From CAZYIW01 sp964647705 (GTDB lineage Bacteria > Pseudomonadota > Gammaproteobacteria > PS1 > Pseudothioglobaceae): DNA of 52,370 nt. A program made the translations under genes and the position numbers. Shown piece after piece: positions 17,080 to 25,362 of this stretch. The stretch covers positions 1-52,370 of the forward strand of contig CAZYIW010000005.1 in the NCBI GenBank assembly GCA_964647705.1, given 5' to 3'. Below the pieces are notes generated by a model that saw nothing but the letters and a program-made list of their open reading frames with translations, ran no database searches and had not been told where the DNA came from. The first letter of the stretch is position 1. Each line of letters begins with the position of its first letter.

Positions 17080-17166
17080 TGGTACCGATGGACGGGGTCG
17101 AACCGTCACTCCCGCAAAGGAACTGGATTTTGAATCCAGCGTGTCTACCAATTCCACCACATCGGC
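17080..17166 (-). tRNA. tRNA-Leu (anticodon CAA)
   Basis: A class II tRNA on the minus strand. The anticodon stem CTGGA/TCCAG closes the loop TTCAAAA, giving anticodon CAA (reads UUG). The D arm and an extended variable arm are present; the T arm is GACGG-TTCGACC-CCGTC. The acceptor GCCGATG pairs with CATCGGT, so the first pair is G1-U72 instead of a Watson-Crick pair. The discriminator is A and CCA is encoded. It sits six bases after infA and 17 before oadG. Confidence 0.96.
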
Positions 17167-17172
17167 AAAAAA

Positions 17173-17391
17173 TTATTTATGTCTAAAGGTGATTCTTCCC
17201 TTGGTTAAATCATAGGGTGTCATCTCAACGGTAACTCTATCTCCCGGTAAAATTCGGATATAGTGTTTTCTGATTTTTCCTGATATATGTGCCAAAACAC
17301 TATGCCCATTTTCTAACTCTACTGTAAAGGTTGTATTCGGAAGTTTCTCTTTTACCACCCCTTCAAGTTCGATGTAATCACTTTTTGCCAT
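17173..17391 (-). CDS. infA: Translation initiation factor IF-1
   Basis: IF-1 binds the 30S A site during initiation. The 72-residue protein is a single S1/OB fold with the conserved start AKSDYIELEGVVKEKLPN, the HISGKIRKHYIRILPGDRV core and end KGRITFRHK. It is intact and of standard length. tRNA-Leu follows six bases later on the same strand, so the two are probably co-transcribed. Confidence 0.97.
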   Translation of the reverse strand: MAKSDYIELEGVVKEKLPNTTFTVELENGHSVLAHISGKIRKHYIRILPGDRVTVEMTPYDLTKGRITFRHK

Positions 17392-17519
17392 ATTATAAAA
17401 ATTTATTTTGTATTATAGAAATGTTATGTTGAATTAAATTTGTTTTCTATCCTCATAAAGCATTAATTTTACCTGATTGTATAGGCATAGACACAAACTA
17501 TTACATCACTGAAATAGGC

Positions 17520-17525
17520 TATAAT
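17520..17525 (+). promoter_or_regulatory. -10 element of metF
   Basis: TATAAT lies 32 bases before the metF ATG in the infA-metF divergent region. No good -35 is visible at normal spacing. Confidence 0.4.
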
Positions 17526-17557
17526 TAGTCAATTTTCATTTCAACCGTAGACAGAAT

Positions 17558-18379
17558 ATGAAAGTAAGTTTTGAGTTTTTCCCACCAAGAACAGAGCAAG
17601 GTAGACAAACTTTGAAACAAGTACGCTCAGAATTATCCAGCATCAACCCTGAATATTTTTCAGTAACATTTGGTGCAGGTGGATCAACTCAGGACGCCAC
17701 TTTGGAAACCGTGTTGGATATTCAAGCAAATGACTCTGTTTCTGTTGCCCCTCATCTTTCATGTATCGGCTCTGAAAAACAGCGTATTAAGCAATTATTA
17801 GATCAATACATACAACAGAATATCAATCGTATTGTTGCTCTTAGGGGTGACATCCCTTCCGGTGTTAGAGATATTGGTGATTTTCATTATGCCAATGAGC
17901 TAGTCAGTTTTATTCGAGAAGAATATAACGATTACTTTCATATTGAAGTAGCAGCCTATCCTGAGACACATCCTCAAGCTAAAAACATCTCTCAAGATTT
18001 AACACACTTTGCAAATAAAGTTAAGGCTGGGGCCAACGGTGCCATAACGCAATACTTTTATAATATTGATGCTTATCTCAGATTTGTGGAAGATGCACAA
18101 AAGCTTGGCGTGGATGTACCCATTACCCCTGGCATTATGCCCATCACCAACCATACGCAATTGGTTAGATTTTCAAACCTGTGTGGTGCTGAGATTCCAA
18201 AATGGATTCTATCAAGATTACAACTCTATGAAAACGATTTAGAATCTTTAAGAGCGTTTGGGCTAGAAGTGGTCAATAACTTGTGTCAAAATTTAAAATC
18301 CCAAGGCGCTCAAAGCTTTCATTTTTATTCCATGAATCGCACAGAGCCTTCTTTAACATTGGCCAAGAATCTTCTTTAG
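17558..18379 (+). CDS. metF: 5,10-methylenetetrahydrofolate reductase MetF
   Basis: MetF reduces 5,10-methylene- to 5-methyl-tetrahydrofolate with FAD, supplying methyl groups for methionine. The 273-residue barrel begins KVSFEFFPPRTEQG and has VTFGAGGSTQD near residue 39, VALRGDIP near 93 and the ITPGIMPI loop near 188. It converges with the next gene and overlaps its 3' end by four bases. No SAM riboswitch is visible in the 166 bases upstream. Confidence 0.95.
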   Translation: MKVSFEFFPPRTEQGRQTLKQVRSELSSINPEYFSVTFGAGGSTQDATLETVLDIQANDSVSVAPHLSCIGSEKQRIKQLLDQYIQQNINRIVALRGDIPSGVRDIGDFHYANELVSFIREEYNDYFHIEVAAYPETHPQAKNISQDLTHFANKVKAGANGAITQYFYNIDAYLRFVEDAQKLGVDVPITPGIMPITNHTQLVRFSNLCGAEIPKWILSRLQLYENDLESLRAFGLEVVNNLCQNLKSQGAQSFHFYSMNRTEPSLTLAKNLL

Positions 18380-18810
18380 TGCTGAGAGCCTACCCATTTT
18401 TGTAATTGGTGGAGGGATTCTTTGTCTTTTGCATGACAATGCTCTTCTAAAATACAGAGACGTTCTGAGAGCTCATCAAAAACAAAACCATAGTGTTCAT
18501 TTTTTAATTTTTCCTTGTACAACTTGGTTTTCAATTTGGCAATAGTTGCCATGAGTGCTTGTTCATTTTCATCATGAATACTGTCTGACGCCCCAGATTT
18601 ATAAATAGCGTCGTCTTTGATTTGTTGCAACTTTCTAAGATGTCTGTCTTGTTCGCTTTGCAAGTTATTTTTCGGATATGCCAACCTCAAACTGTCTGTT
18701 GTCACATAACCTTCATGGGTTTGGAGTTTTCCTGAATTAATTTGCTCTTGGATTTCCTGACGTTTAACACCCATTCTTCTGGCTGCTTGTGAAACACTCA
18801 ATTTAACCAT
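18376..18810 (-). CDS. Unknown HTH / coiled-coil protein
   Basis: I do not recognise a named function. The 144-residue protein opens with a MerR/excisionase-like winged helix-turn-helix (residues 3-45: LSVSQAARRMGVKRQEIQEQI, then a wing around GYVTTDSLRLAYP). A long charged alpha-helical part follows, likely coiled coil (about 52-135), with two cysteines (LCILEEHCHAK). The layout suggests a small DNA-binding or adaptor protein. The ribosome-binding site is strong (GAGGAGATAAC). It stands alone, 87 bases from hemD. Confidence 0.72.
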   Translation of the reverse strand: MVKLSVSQAARRMGVKRQEIQEQINSGKLQTHEGYVTTDSLRLAYPKNNLQSEQDRHLRKLQQIKDDAIYKSGASDSIHDENEQALMATIAKLKTKLYKEKLKNEHYGFVFDELSERLCILEEHCHAKDKESLHQLQKWVGSQH

Positions 18811-18897
18811 GTTATCTCCTCAAAAAAACAGCTTATGTTTTCAGTATAAACTAAATACCCGACACATTAAATAGGTTTTTTTGTTTTGTCAAGTATA

Positions 18898-19638
18898 TTA
18901 ATTTTTGCTTGTTTTAATTTGTTTGATTGCTCCAACAATTCCCAAATCGTCTGTTGTTTTTGAAACAATAACCTGTGAAAATCCAACAGATATTGCAAAA
19001 TCACCAATTCTTGAACTCAACACAACAATTGGCATTTTCTTAAGTAGTTGGGCTGCAGAGTCATCTATTTTTTCAGCCAAATACAGCATTGATTTAAGGC
19101 TTTGTATACTGGTTATTGTAATCACAGCACTCTCGTGTAATGTTGTTGCGAGCGATTGATGGTGTTGTGGGGTAGTCTCAGGAGTGACTCTTTCATAAAC
19201 TTCAATATACTCAACACGATTGTTAAGTTTTTCCAAACCTAATTTGAGTGTTTCTCTTCCACCTTTGCCTCTAAAAATTAATATATCTTGATTGTTTAAT
19301 TTGTAAACCTCTGGCATAGCCAGTAGTGCCTCACTTGAGGCTTTATCTTTTGGAAAAACATCTGCAGTCATTCCCCAATGTTGTAGACGTTTGGCTGTTG
19401 ATGAACCCACAGCACAAACCAAACTAGAATCATGCTCAATTTGTTCTAACACGGGCATGGCATAATCCACTGCATTTGCACTGATAAAAATAATCACATC
19501 ATAGTGCGATTTTTTGGCCTTGTTCTGCAAAGCCCCTACTTCCAATACAGGGAATAAAATGGGCTGAAATCCAGCTTTTTGTACCAAAGATGTTAGATGT
19601 TGGACTTGTGATAAAGGCCTGGTGATAAGTATATTCAA
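18898..19638 (-). CDS. hemD: Uroporphyrinogen-III synthase HemD
   Basis: HemD closes hydroxymethylbilane with inversion of ring D to uroporphyrinogen III, the branch point to heme and siroheme. Both are needed by the dsr proteins of this window. The 246-residue protein has the weakly conserved family pattern: ILITRPLSQ at the start, VIIFISANAV near residue 47, CAVGSSTAKRL near 76, LIFRGKGGRETL near 119 and VITITSIQSLKSML near 171. The usual neighbour hemC is not in the window; a DUF72-like gene lies 10 bases upstream. Confidence 0.9.
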   Translation of the reverse strand: MNILITRPLSQVQHLTSLVQKAGFQPILFPVLEVGALQNKAKKSHYDVIIFISANAVDYAMPVLEQIEHDSSLVCAVGSSTAKRLQHWGMTADVFPKDKASSEALLAMPEVYKLNNQDILIFRGKGGRETLKLGLEKLNNRVEYIEVYERVTPETTPQHHQSLATTLHESAVITITSIQSLKSMLYLAEKIDDSAAQLLKKMPIVVLSSRIGDFAISVGFSQVIVSKTTDDLGIVGAIKQIKTSKN

Positions 19639-19648
19639 GGCGACTTAG

Positions 19649-20239
19649 TTAGAAACCTAACATCTCTGCAATGATGCGGATTTTGTTTAAAGTTTCGCTC
19701 TCGGCATACTTACAAATCAAAATGGTTTTGGTTTTTATGTCCGATATTTGCTCTAAATATTGTCGAATTTGTTTTTCATCCCAAGCATCCGCTGAATAAA
19801 AAACTGGTATTTTGTTAAAGTAGAGGTACTGATCAATGGCTTTTTTTTCACTCACATTAAGCGAGAGTTTAGTGGACGATTGCAAACAAAATTGATAATT
19901 CGCCAACACACTCATGGCCTTTTTAGATGGCGCACTACTTATATGACAAAACAAAGTAAACTCAGATTTGTGATCGCTTAAAGCAGATAATATTGACCCA
20001 ACATCTTCAAGTTCGGATTCTTTTACCGATAACACCAGCTCAAATTCTTCATCATCTTCAGCCTGTTCTAACTCTTCAAAGATTTGATCTAGGTCTTCTT
20101 CAGTGTCAATCGGCAAAGACAGTGCTTTAAACATGGTAGAGTAATAATCAAAACGCCATTCATTCGGCAAATCATCTGGATAAAAATCATCCTGAAGATC
20201 TAACCCGTCTCGTCCAATTAAAAACTCTGTTTCACTCAT
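19649..20239 (-). CDS. Divergent DUF72 (YecE)-like protein, unknown function
   Basis: A 196-residue acidic cytoplasmic protein. Its N-terminus IGRDGLDLQDDFYPDDLPNE followed by WRFDYYSTMF resembles the opening of the DUF72/YecE barrel, but the protein is shorter and the rest is hard to match. There are no membrane segments. It is upstream of hemD by 10 bases, so the two are probably one transcript. DsrS of Allochromatium also lies near the end of a dsr operon and is of unknown fold to me; I cannot show that this is its counterpart. Confidence 0.65.
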   Translation of the reverse strand: MSETEFLIGRDGLDLQDDFYPDDLPNEWRFDYYSTMFKALSLPIDTEEDLDQIFEELEQAEDDEEFELVLSVKESELEDVGSILSALSDHKSEFTLFCHISSAPSKKAMSVLANYQFCLQSSTKLSLNVSEKKAIDQYLYFNKIPVFYSADAWDEKQIRQYLEQISDIKTKTILICKYAESETLNKIRIIAEMLGF

Positions 20240-20286
20240 CGCAGTCTATAATAAAAACTTTTATTTTTCTATCCAATACTTTATTC

Positions 20287-21228
20287 ATGATTGAACCGAT
20301 TATAGCGCTAATTTTTGGATTTGTTTTACTAATTTGGAGCGCAGACGAATTCACTGAAAATGGGGCAAAAATTGCCAATATTTTTGGCGTATCCCCGCTG
20401 ATCATTGGTTTGATTATTTTTGGGTTTGGTACTTCTGCTCCTGAAATTTTGGTTTCCGGTCTGGCTGCTTTAGACGGCAATACAGGCATTAGTATTGGTA
20501 ATGCAATAGGTTCGAATATTTTTAATATCGCTTTGGTATTAGGTATAAGTGCAATTATTACACCCATTCAGGTACAAGAAAACATCTTAAAAAAAGAATG
20601 GGTCTTTCTCATGGTTGCCACATTGTGTGCTGGGCTTTTGTTAAAAGACCATTACTTAGGCAGAATTGATGGTCTGTTGTTGTTATCTTTGCTGGTTTTA
20701 TTTTTTGTATACGCATTCAAAGAATCAAAAAACAAAAAACACCATGAGTTTGATGAGCTGGTAAAAAACGTTGACGACAATGTGGGCAAAGTTTGGCTGA
20801 TGCTTCTCATCAGCCTTGCTACTTTATTAATCAGTGCAAAAATGATTGTTTGGGGAGGTGTGGCTTTAGCAAACTTTTTTAATGTCCCAGATTTAATTAT
20901 TGGTTTGACAATCATTGCTCTTGGAACCAGTTTGCCTGAACTTGCAGTGGCAATTTCCAGTGCTGTCAAAAAACAATACGACATGGTTGTTGGCAACGTG
21001 ATTGGTTCTAATTTATTCAATACCATTGCTGTTCTGGCAATCCCTGGATTGATTCACCCAAGTGCAACTCCGTCTGATGTTGTCACCAGAGATTATCCGG
21101 TTGTTTTACTCTTAACCATTTTGCTGTTTTTGGTTTCATATAAACTGAGCAAAAAGCATGTCATCAATCGTTTTGGTGGTTTGGTGCTTGTGGCTGTATT
21201 TAGCTTTTATATGTGGCAATTGTTTTGA
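20287..21228 (+). CDS. Calcium/sodium antiporter (YrbG/CaxA family)
   Basis: This inner-membrane K+-independent Na+/Ca2+ exchanger of the CaCA superfamily has 313 residues and about ten membrane helices in two inverted repeats. Each half carries the ion-binding alpha motif: GFGTSAPEILVS and GNAIGSNIFNIALVLG in the first half, then ALGTSLPELAVAI and GNVIGSNLFNTIAVLA in the second. The linker (KESKNKKHHEFDE) is cytoplasmic. It overlaps tsaE by 16 bases. Confidence 0.92.
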   Translation: MIEPIIALIFGFVLLIWSADEFTENGAKIANIFGVSPLIIGLIIFGFGTSAPEILVSGLAALDGNTGISIGNAIGSNIFNIALVLGISAIITPIQVQENILKKEWVFLMVATLCAGLLLKDHYLGRIDGLLLLSLLVLFFVYAFKESKNKKHHEFDELVKNVDDNVGKVWLMLLISLATLLISAKMIVWGGVALANFFNVPDLIIGLTIIALGTSLPELAVAISSAVKKQYDMVVGNVIGSNLFNTIAVLAIPGLIHPSATPSDVVTRDYPVVLLLTILLFLVSYKLSKKHVINRFGGLVLVAVFSFYMWQLF

Positions 21229-21689
21229 AGCAGGTATTCAATAACGAAAAACAAACTCTTGATTTTGCTAAGCATTTGGCAACGTGTTGTCAAAAATTAC
21301 CCGATCACTACGTTGTCATTCATTTAATTGGCGATTTAGGCGCTGGTAAAACCACTTTTGCTAGGGGCTTTATTCAAACATTTGGTTTTGGCAAAGTGAA
21401 AAGCCCAACTTACTCATTGGTAGAAAGCTATAAAAACAGTCAAATCTCAATTCATCACTTTGATTGTTATCGTCTCAGTGATCCTGAAGAGTTAGAGTTT
21501 GTTGGTATCAGGGAATATCTTTCAAAAGGTCATATTCAACTTATTGAGTGGCCAGAAATGGGGCAAGATTTTATTGCTAAGGCCGATATAGAAATCTCTT
21601 TAAAAGGTGATGGAGATACGCGAGATTTATCGCTACTGGCAAAAACTAAATTGGGTAAAAACCTAGAGAAGTGTATAAAAAGAAACTAA
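21213..21689 (+). CDS. tsaE: tRNA threonylcarbamoyladenosine ATPase TsaE
   Basis: TsaE is the ATPase that, with TsaB and TsaD, completes t6A37 in ANN-reading tRNAs. The protein (158 residues from GTG at 21213) has Walker A GDLGAGKTTFARGF near residue 41, KSPTYSLVESY near 64 and HFDCYRLSDPEEL near 83. GTG at 21213 or TTG at 21225 could be the start; both are inside the antiporter gene. Its stop abuts the convergent dsrR stop with no spacer. Confidence 0.93.
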   Translation: MAIVLKQVFNNEKQTLDFAKHLATCCQKLPDHYVVIHLIGDLGAGKTTFARGFIQTFGFGKVKSPTYSLVESYKNSQISIHHFDCYRLSDPEELEFVGIREYLSKGHIQLIEWPEMGQDFIAKADIEISLKGDGDTRDLSLLAKTKLGKNLEKCIKRN

Positions 21690-22028
21690 TTACGATGCTG
21701 GTTTGTTTGGTGCTTCGCCTTCTTTGGGGGGTTCATAGCTCGGATCGTTCGGGTTCATAAAAATAAACCCATAACCGTTTTCTTGGTTAATCTGATCAAA
21801 ATCCACAACCATGCCTTCAAGCAGGTCTTTTTGTCCGTAAGCAAGTACATATTCAATACCATTAGACTCAAGATGGATATCACTTTCAGCGCGATCGTCA
21901 AAGCCCATTAAATACTGATAACCTTCATCAGTCTCGTCAATGGCGAAACGAATAAGCATGTCTTTGGTGTCTGGATTGTGCATCGAAAGTTTGATTTCTT
22001 CTGCTGCTCTTGGTGTAATGGTAATCAT
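21690..22028 (-). CDS. dsrR: A-type-like protein DsrR
   Basis: DsrR is an IscA-like (A-type scaffold fold) protein of the oxidative dsr operon, thought to act after transcription in dsr expression or maturation. The 112-residue protein has the fold's N-terminal pattern ITITPRAAEEIKLSM and strand GYQYLMGFDD, but contains no cysteine at all. It therefore cannot ligate an Fe-S cluster as IscA does; loss of the cysteines is known for DsrR. It carries a Pro/Glu-rich C-terminal tail. It is last in the operon, 6 bases after dsrN. Confidence 0.9.
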   Translation of the reverse strand: MITITPRAAEEIKLSMHNPDTKDMLIRFAIDETDEGYQYLMGFDDRAESDIHLESNGIEYVLAYGQKDLLEGMVVDFDQINQENGYGFIFMNPNDPSYEPPKEGEAPNKPAS

Positions 22029-22034
22029 AGATTC

Positions 22035-23396
22035 TTATTGCTTAGAGGTTTTTTTCTTAACAAAATCAACAAACTGCTCAACCCAGCGATTGCCACCCAC
22101 GTTTCTCAAGTGAGAGTAGGTTGCCAATAGGTTATTAAACAAAATGCCGTCTTGATTATTATCCACGCCCACACCACGTAAAACCTTGTATCCGTAGCGT
22201 GTATTGGGGTTGATATTTTCTAATTTAGAATAATGAAATTCGTGTGCATAAATTTTCTCAGACACGCCCTGCCAAGGGTGGTTGTCTCTAGGCTCAAGCT
22301 CAACATAACCACGTCCAACCGGGCGTTTGGTCATGATTGTATCAGCATCGATTACACCAGCCATCGCGTGTTTTTTGCCATTAAAAGTAATGCTATTGGT
22401 TAAATACATCAACCCACCACATTCGGCATACGTGGGCAAACCTTGGATAATTTTTTGCTCGATATCGGCCAACAATGATTTGTTTTTTGACAATACTTCT
22501 AACTTCATCTCTGGAAATCCGCCACCAATGAACAAACCATCAACCTCTGGCAATTTAGAATCTTTTGTGGTGTCGAAATAGTGAATATCAACTCCCAGTG
22601 CTTCAAATGCATCAACATCGTCTGCATAATAAAATCCGAATGCACTGTCTTTTGCCACAGCTATACGCAGTATTTTTTCCACTTTGATTGCTTTAGTTGC
22701 ACTTTTAGATGACTCTTTAGTTGAAACTGATAAGAGTTGTTTGATATCCACGCTATCATTGATATGATTAGCGATTGTTTTGATCATAGCCTCAGATCTA
22801 CCAGTTTCATTAGCAGGCATAAGGCCCAAATGCCTCTCGTCAATGATTAACTCATTTGAACGATGCACTGAACCTAAAACAGCCATATCTGTATAGTATT
22901 GTATGGCTTGCACCAACTTGGATTCGTGCCTTTCACCGCCGACTTTATTGAGAATAACACCAGCAAAGTTAATCGCTTTATCGAAATCTTGATAACCTTT
23001 GAGAAGTGGCGCTATACCACGAGTCATACCATTGGTATCAATCACCAAAACCACGGGTATATCTAAAAGCTTGGCTAAGTCGGCATTGGCGTTGCCACCA
23101 GAGACATTCATACCATCATACAGACCTTTGTTGCCTTCAATCAGTGTCACGTCTTGACCCTCAGCATGCCGTCGATATAGTAATTGAATCTCTTCATTCG
23201 ACATATTGTAGAAATCAAGATTGTAACAAGGGTGACCACTGGCTTTGGACAACCATATTGGATCAATATAATCCGGTCCTTTCTTAAATGCTTGAACGCT
23301 TAGTGATTGTGCCTTTAATGCTGCACACAGGCCCAAACTAACCAGTGTTTTACCGGAAGATTTATGCGCTGCAGAAAGGTAGAATGACGAGGGCAT
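22035..23396 (-). CDS. dsrN: Siroheme amidase DsrN (CobB/CbiA family)
   Basis: DsrN amidates siroheme to the siroamide used by DsrAB. The 453-residue protein is a cobyrinate a,c-diamide-synthase-type enzyme. It has an N-terminal P-loop-like SAAHKSSGKTLVSLGL, the metal/nucleotide stretch VTLIEGNKGLYDGM near residue 79, and a C-terminal type-I glutaminase domain with the nucleophile in YAECGGLMYL near 320 and a histidine in HEFHYSKLE. Context (between dsrP and dsrR) favours DsrN over cobalamin synthesis. Confidence 0.93.
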   Translation of the reverse strand: MPSSFYLSAAHKSSGKTLVSLGLCAALKAQSLSVQAFKKGPDYIDPIWLSKASGHPCYNLDFYNMSNEEIQLLYRRHAEGQDVTLIEGNKGLYDGMNVSGGNANADLAKLLDIPVVLVIDTNGMTRGIAPLLKGYQDFDKAINFAGVILNKVGGERHESKLVQAIQYYTDMAVLGSVHRSNELIIDERHLGLMPANETGRSEAMIKTIANHINDSVDIKQLLSVSTKESSKSATKAIKVEKILRIAVAKDSAFGFYYADDVDAFEALGVDIHYFDTTKDSKLPEVDGLFIGGGFPEMKLEVLSKNKSLLADIEQKIIQGLPTYAECGGLMYLTNSITFNGKKHAMAGVIDADTIMTKRPVGRGYVELEPRDNHPWQGVSEKIYAHEFHYSKLENINPNTRYGYKVLRGVGVDNNQDGILFNNLLATYSHLRNVGGNRWVEQFVDFVKKKTSKQ

Positions 23397-23415
23397 GCCT
23401 CATTATAAGGTTGTT

Positions 23416-24618
23416 TTAAGCTTTATGATGTGGGTCTGCCACTTCATCTGCCAGACTTTCAGGTAAAAAAGGTAGAAATTTCACCAAAAATACAACGGCT
23501 ATGAGCGCCACAGCAATACCGCCAATTCCAAGCATAATTTCAGCAAAAGTCGGTGAGTACTGTGCAATACTGCCATAGCCTTGTAAAACATCCATACCTG
23601 GGAACATTTCAATTGGGTAGGCCTGACCACCAATAATCAAAACATAAACTTGAATCAAGCCACCAATAATAACCAAAAATGAAGCCAGCCCTAACATTGA
23701 GCGATTGCCTTTGGTTGACGGATGATAAATTAAAGCCATTGGCACAAGACTGCCTAGAATTATTTGCCCATACCAAAACAGACTTGAATACACGTTGTCA
23801 CCAAAAAGAATAAAATTCTCAACGCCATCGTTCTCTGCTAAATATAAATTACCCACATGGTAGACTGCCACAAAGTATAAAACTGCAGCCACAAACACAC
23901 CCAATAAGTTGCCTAAACGATTAACCACAGCATCACCTAATGGGCGATTACTCCATTTGTAGCTAGACATCAAAACCAATAAATATATTGCCAATCCAAA
24001 TGAGAAAGACATAATGATAAACATTGGTGCCATTAACACGGCATCATAAGCCTGTCTAGCAACCAAGAAACCAAAAATTGAACCTGTACCAGTAGTCAGT
24101 ATCAAACGCCATACAAATGCTGCTAAACCGGCTTTAGAGCTGTATTGATTCATTCTTCTCTCAAACATCATCCACAAATAAATGGCAACGACAACAAAAA
24201 AGCCATTGTATAAAATGATATTCCAAGCGAAAATAGACTTAAAATTATACTCAGTCATCGCCACAATCAAACGATCTGGACGACCCAAATCAAGCACCAA
24301 AATCATCAAACCACCGGCCAAAAGAGCCAACGATAACAATCCAGAGAGTCGCGACAATGGTTTGAACATTTTCTTATGAAAAACAGAGGAAATTGAAGCC
24401 ACATTAAGTGCCCCAGAAGCTGCTACAATAAGAAATATCGCAAAAACATGTGGCATGCCCCAAACAATATGATTGCTCATACCGGTCACCCAATGACCAT
24501 TGTGCTCCATATAATAGGTAGCGCCCAAAGATGCCAAAATAATAGCAGCCAGGCCTAAAACAAGAGAATAAAAACCAGCGCTGCGACCTTCAACTTGTAA
24601 ATATCTAATTTGACTCAT
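23416..24618 (-). CDS. dsrP: DsrP, NrfD-type quinone-interacting membrane subunit
   Basis: DsrP is the polytopic membrane subunit of the DsrMKJOP complex and exchanges electrons between DsrO and the quinone pool. The 400-residue protein is NrfD/PsrC-like with about ten membrane helices. Conserved features include MSNHIVWGMPHVFAIFL near residue 47 and DLGRPDRLIVAM near 110. The C-terminus is cytoplasmic (HHKA). It follows dsrO by 12 bases. Confidence 0.95.
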   Translation of the reverse strand: MSQIRYLQVEGRSAGFYSLVLGLAAIILASLGATYYMEHNGHWVTGMSNHIVWGMPHVFAIFLIVAASGALNVASISSVFHKKMFKPLSRLSGLLSLALLAGGLMILVLDLGRPDRLIVAMTEYNFKSIFAWNIILYNGFFVVVAIYLWMMFERRMNQYSSKAGLAAFVWRLILTTGTGSIFGFLVARQAYDAVLMAPMFIIMSFSFGLAIYLLVLMSSYKWSNRPLGDAVVNRLGNLLGVFVAAVLYFVAVYHVGNLYLAENDGVENFILFGDNVYSSLFWYGQIILGSLVPMALIYHPSTKGNRSMLGLASFLVIIGGLIQVYVLIIGGQAYPIEMFPGMDVLQGYGSIAQYSPTFAEIMLGIGGIAVALIAVVFLVKFLPFLPESLADEVADPHHKA

Positions 24619-24630
24619 AGTATTAATTCA

Positions 24631-25362
24631 TTAAATTCCACTGTAACGCACACCAGTATTTAAATTCAAATCTGCACGAATTTGTGTGCTTTGAATCTTT
24701 CTCAGTGTTCTGCTAATTTTGCTATTGTTATCATTTAGATCGCCAAAGATAATTCCATCGCCCTTCACACTGGCAACACAAGCTGGTGTTTCACCTTTGT
24801 CTACCTTGTGTACACACAATGTGCAAGATTCAACACAACCTTTGCCACGAGGCATGTCTTCTTTTTGATTGCTTAAATCCTCATGCACAAAAGAACGTGC
24901 ATCATATGGGCAGGCCATCATACAATAACGACAACCAATGCAGCGGTGTCTATCAACCAACACAATGCCGTCTTCACGCTTCATTGATGCATTGGTTGGA
25001 CAAACATCAACGCAAGGTGGTTTTTCACAATGTTGACACATCAAAGGCAGAGCACTCACTTTTTTTGTTGTTCTGTCTTGTACTTTAACTTTTCTAATCC
25101 AGTTGGCTTTTTGGTCTTCTCGTGAATTTTTTTCATCGCCCCAGCCATGTTCATCTTTACAAGCAATGACCATATTATCAATATCTGCCTCTGAAAGCTT
25201 GTTGGTATCAACCAGCATTCCCCAGCGCTTTTCATTGGTAACGGGCTTAGTATTTGCATTGGCATAGGTAGCCAAAGTAATACCACTTGCAACGGTTACA
25301 ACAGTTGCTGTGCCAGCTGAGGCATTTTTAATAAAATCACGACGGTTCAATGTTTGGCTCAT
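24631..25362 (-). CDS. dsrO: DsrO, periplasmic iron-sulfur subunit
   Basis: DsrO carries electrons between DsrJ and DsrP on the periplasmic side. The 243-residue protein starts with a twin-arginine signal (NRRDFIKNAS, then a hydrophobic stretch to about residue 34). It has ferredoxin-type cysteine clusters: MCQHCEKPPCVDVCP near 108, CIGCRYCMMACP near 141, and the spread set CVESCTLCVHKVDKGETPAC near 175. The start overlaps the dsrJ stop by four bases. Confidence 0.95.
   Translation of the reverse strand: MSQTLNRRDFIKNASAGTATVVTVASGITLATYANANTKPVTNEKRWGMLVDTNKLSEADIDNMVIACKDEHGWGDEKNSREDQKANWIRKVKVQDRTTKKVSALPLMCQHCEKPPCVDVCPTNASMKREDGIVLVDRHRCIGCRYCMMACPYDARSFVHEDLSNQKEDMPRGKGCVESCTLCVHKVDKGETPACVASVKGDGIIFGDLNDNNSKISRTLRKIQSTQIRADLNLNTGVRYSGI

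Noticed and set aside
17392..17557. SAM or other riboswitch ahead of metF
   Set aside because: No conserved aptamer features or terminator hairpin could be seen; only a -10 element.
21690..22028. IscA-type Fe-S scaffold
   Set aside because: No cysteine is present; operon position and missing cysteines fit DsrR.
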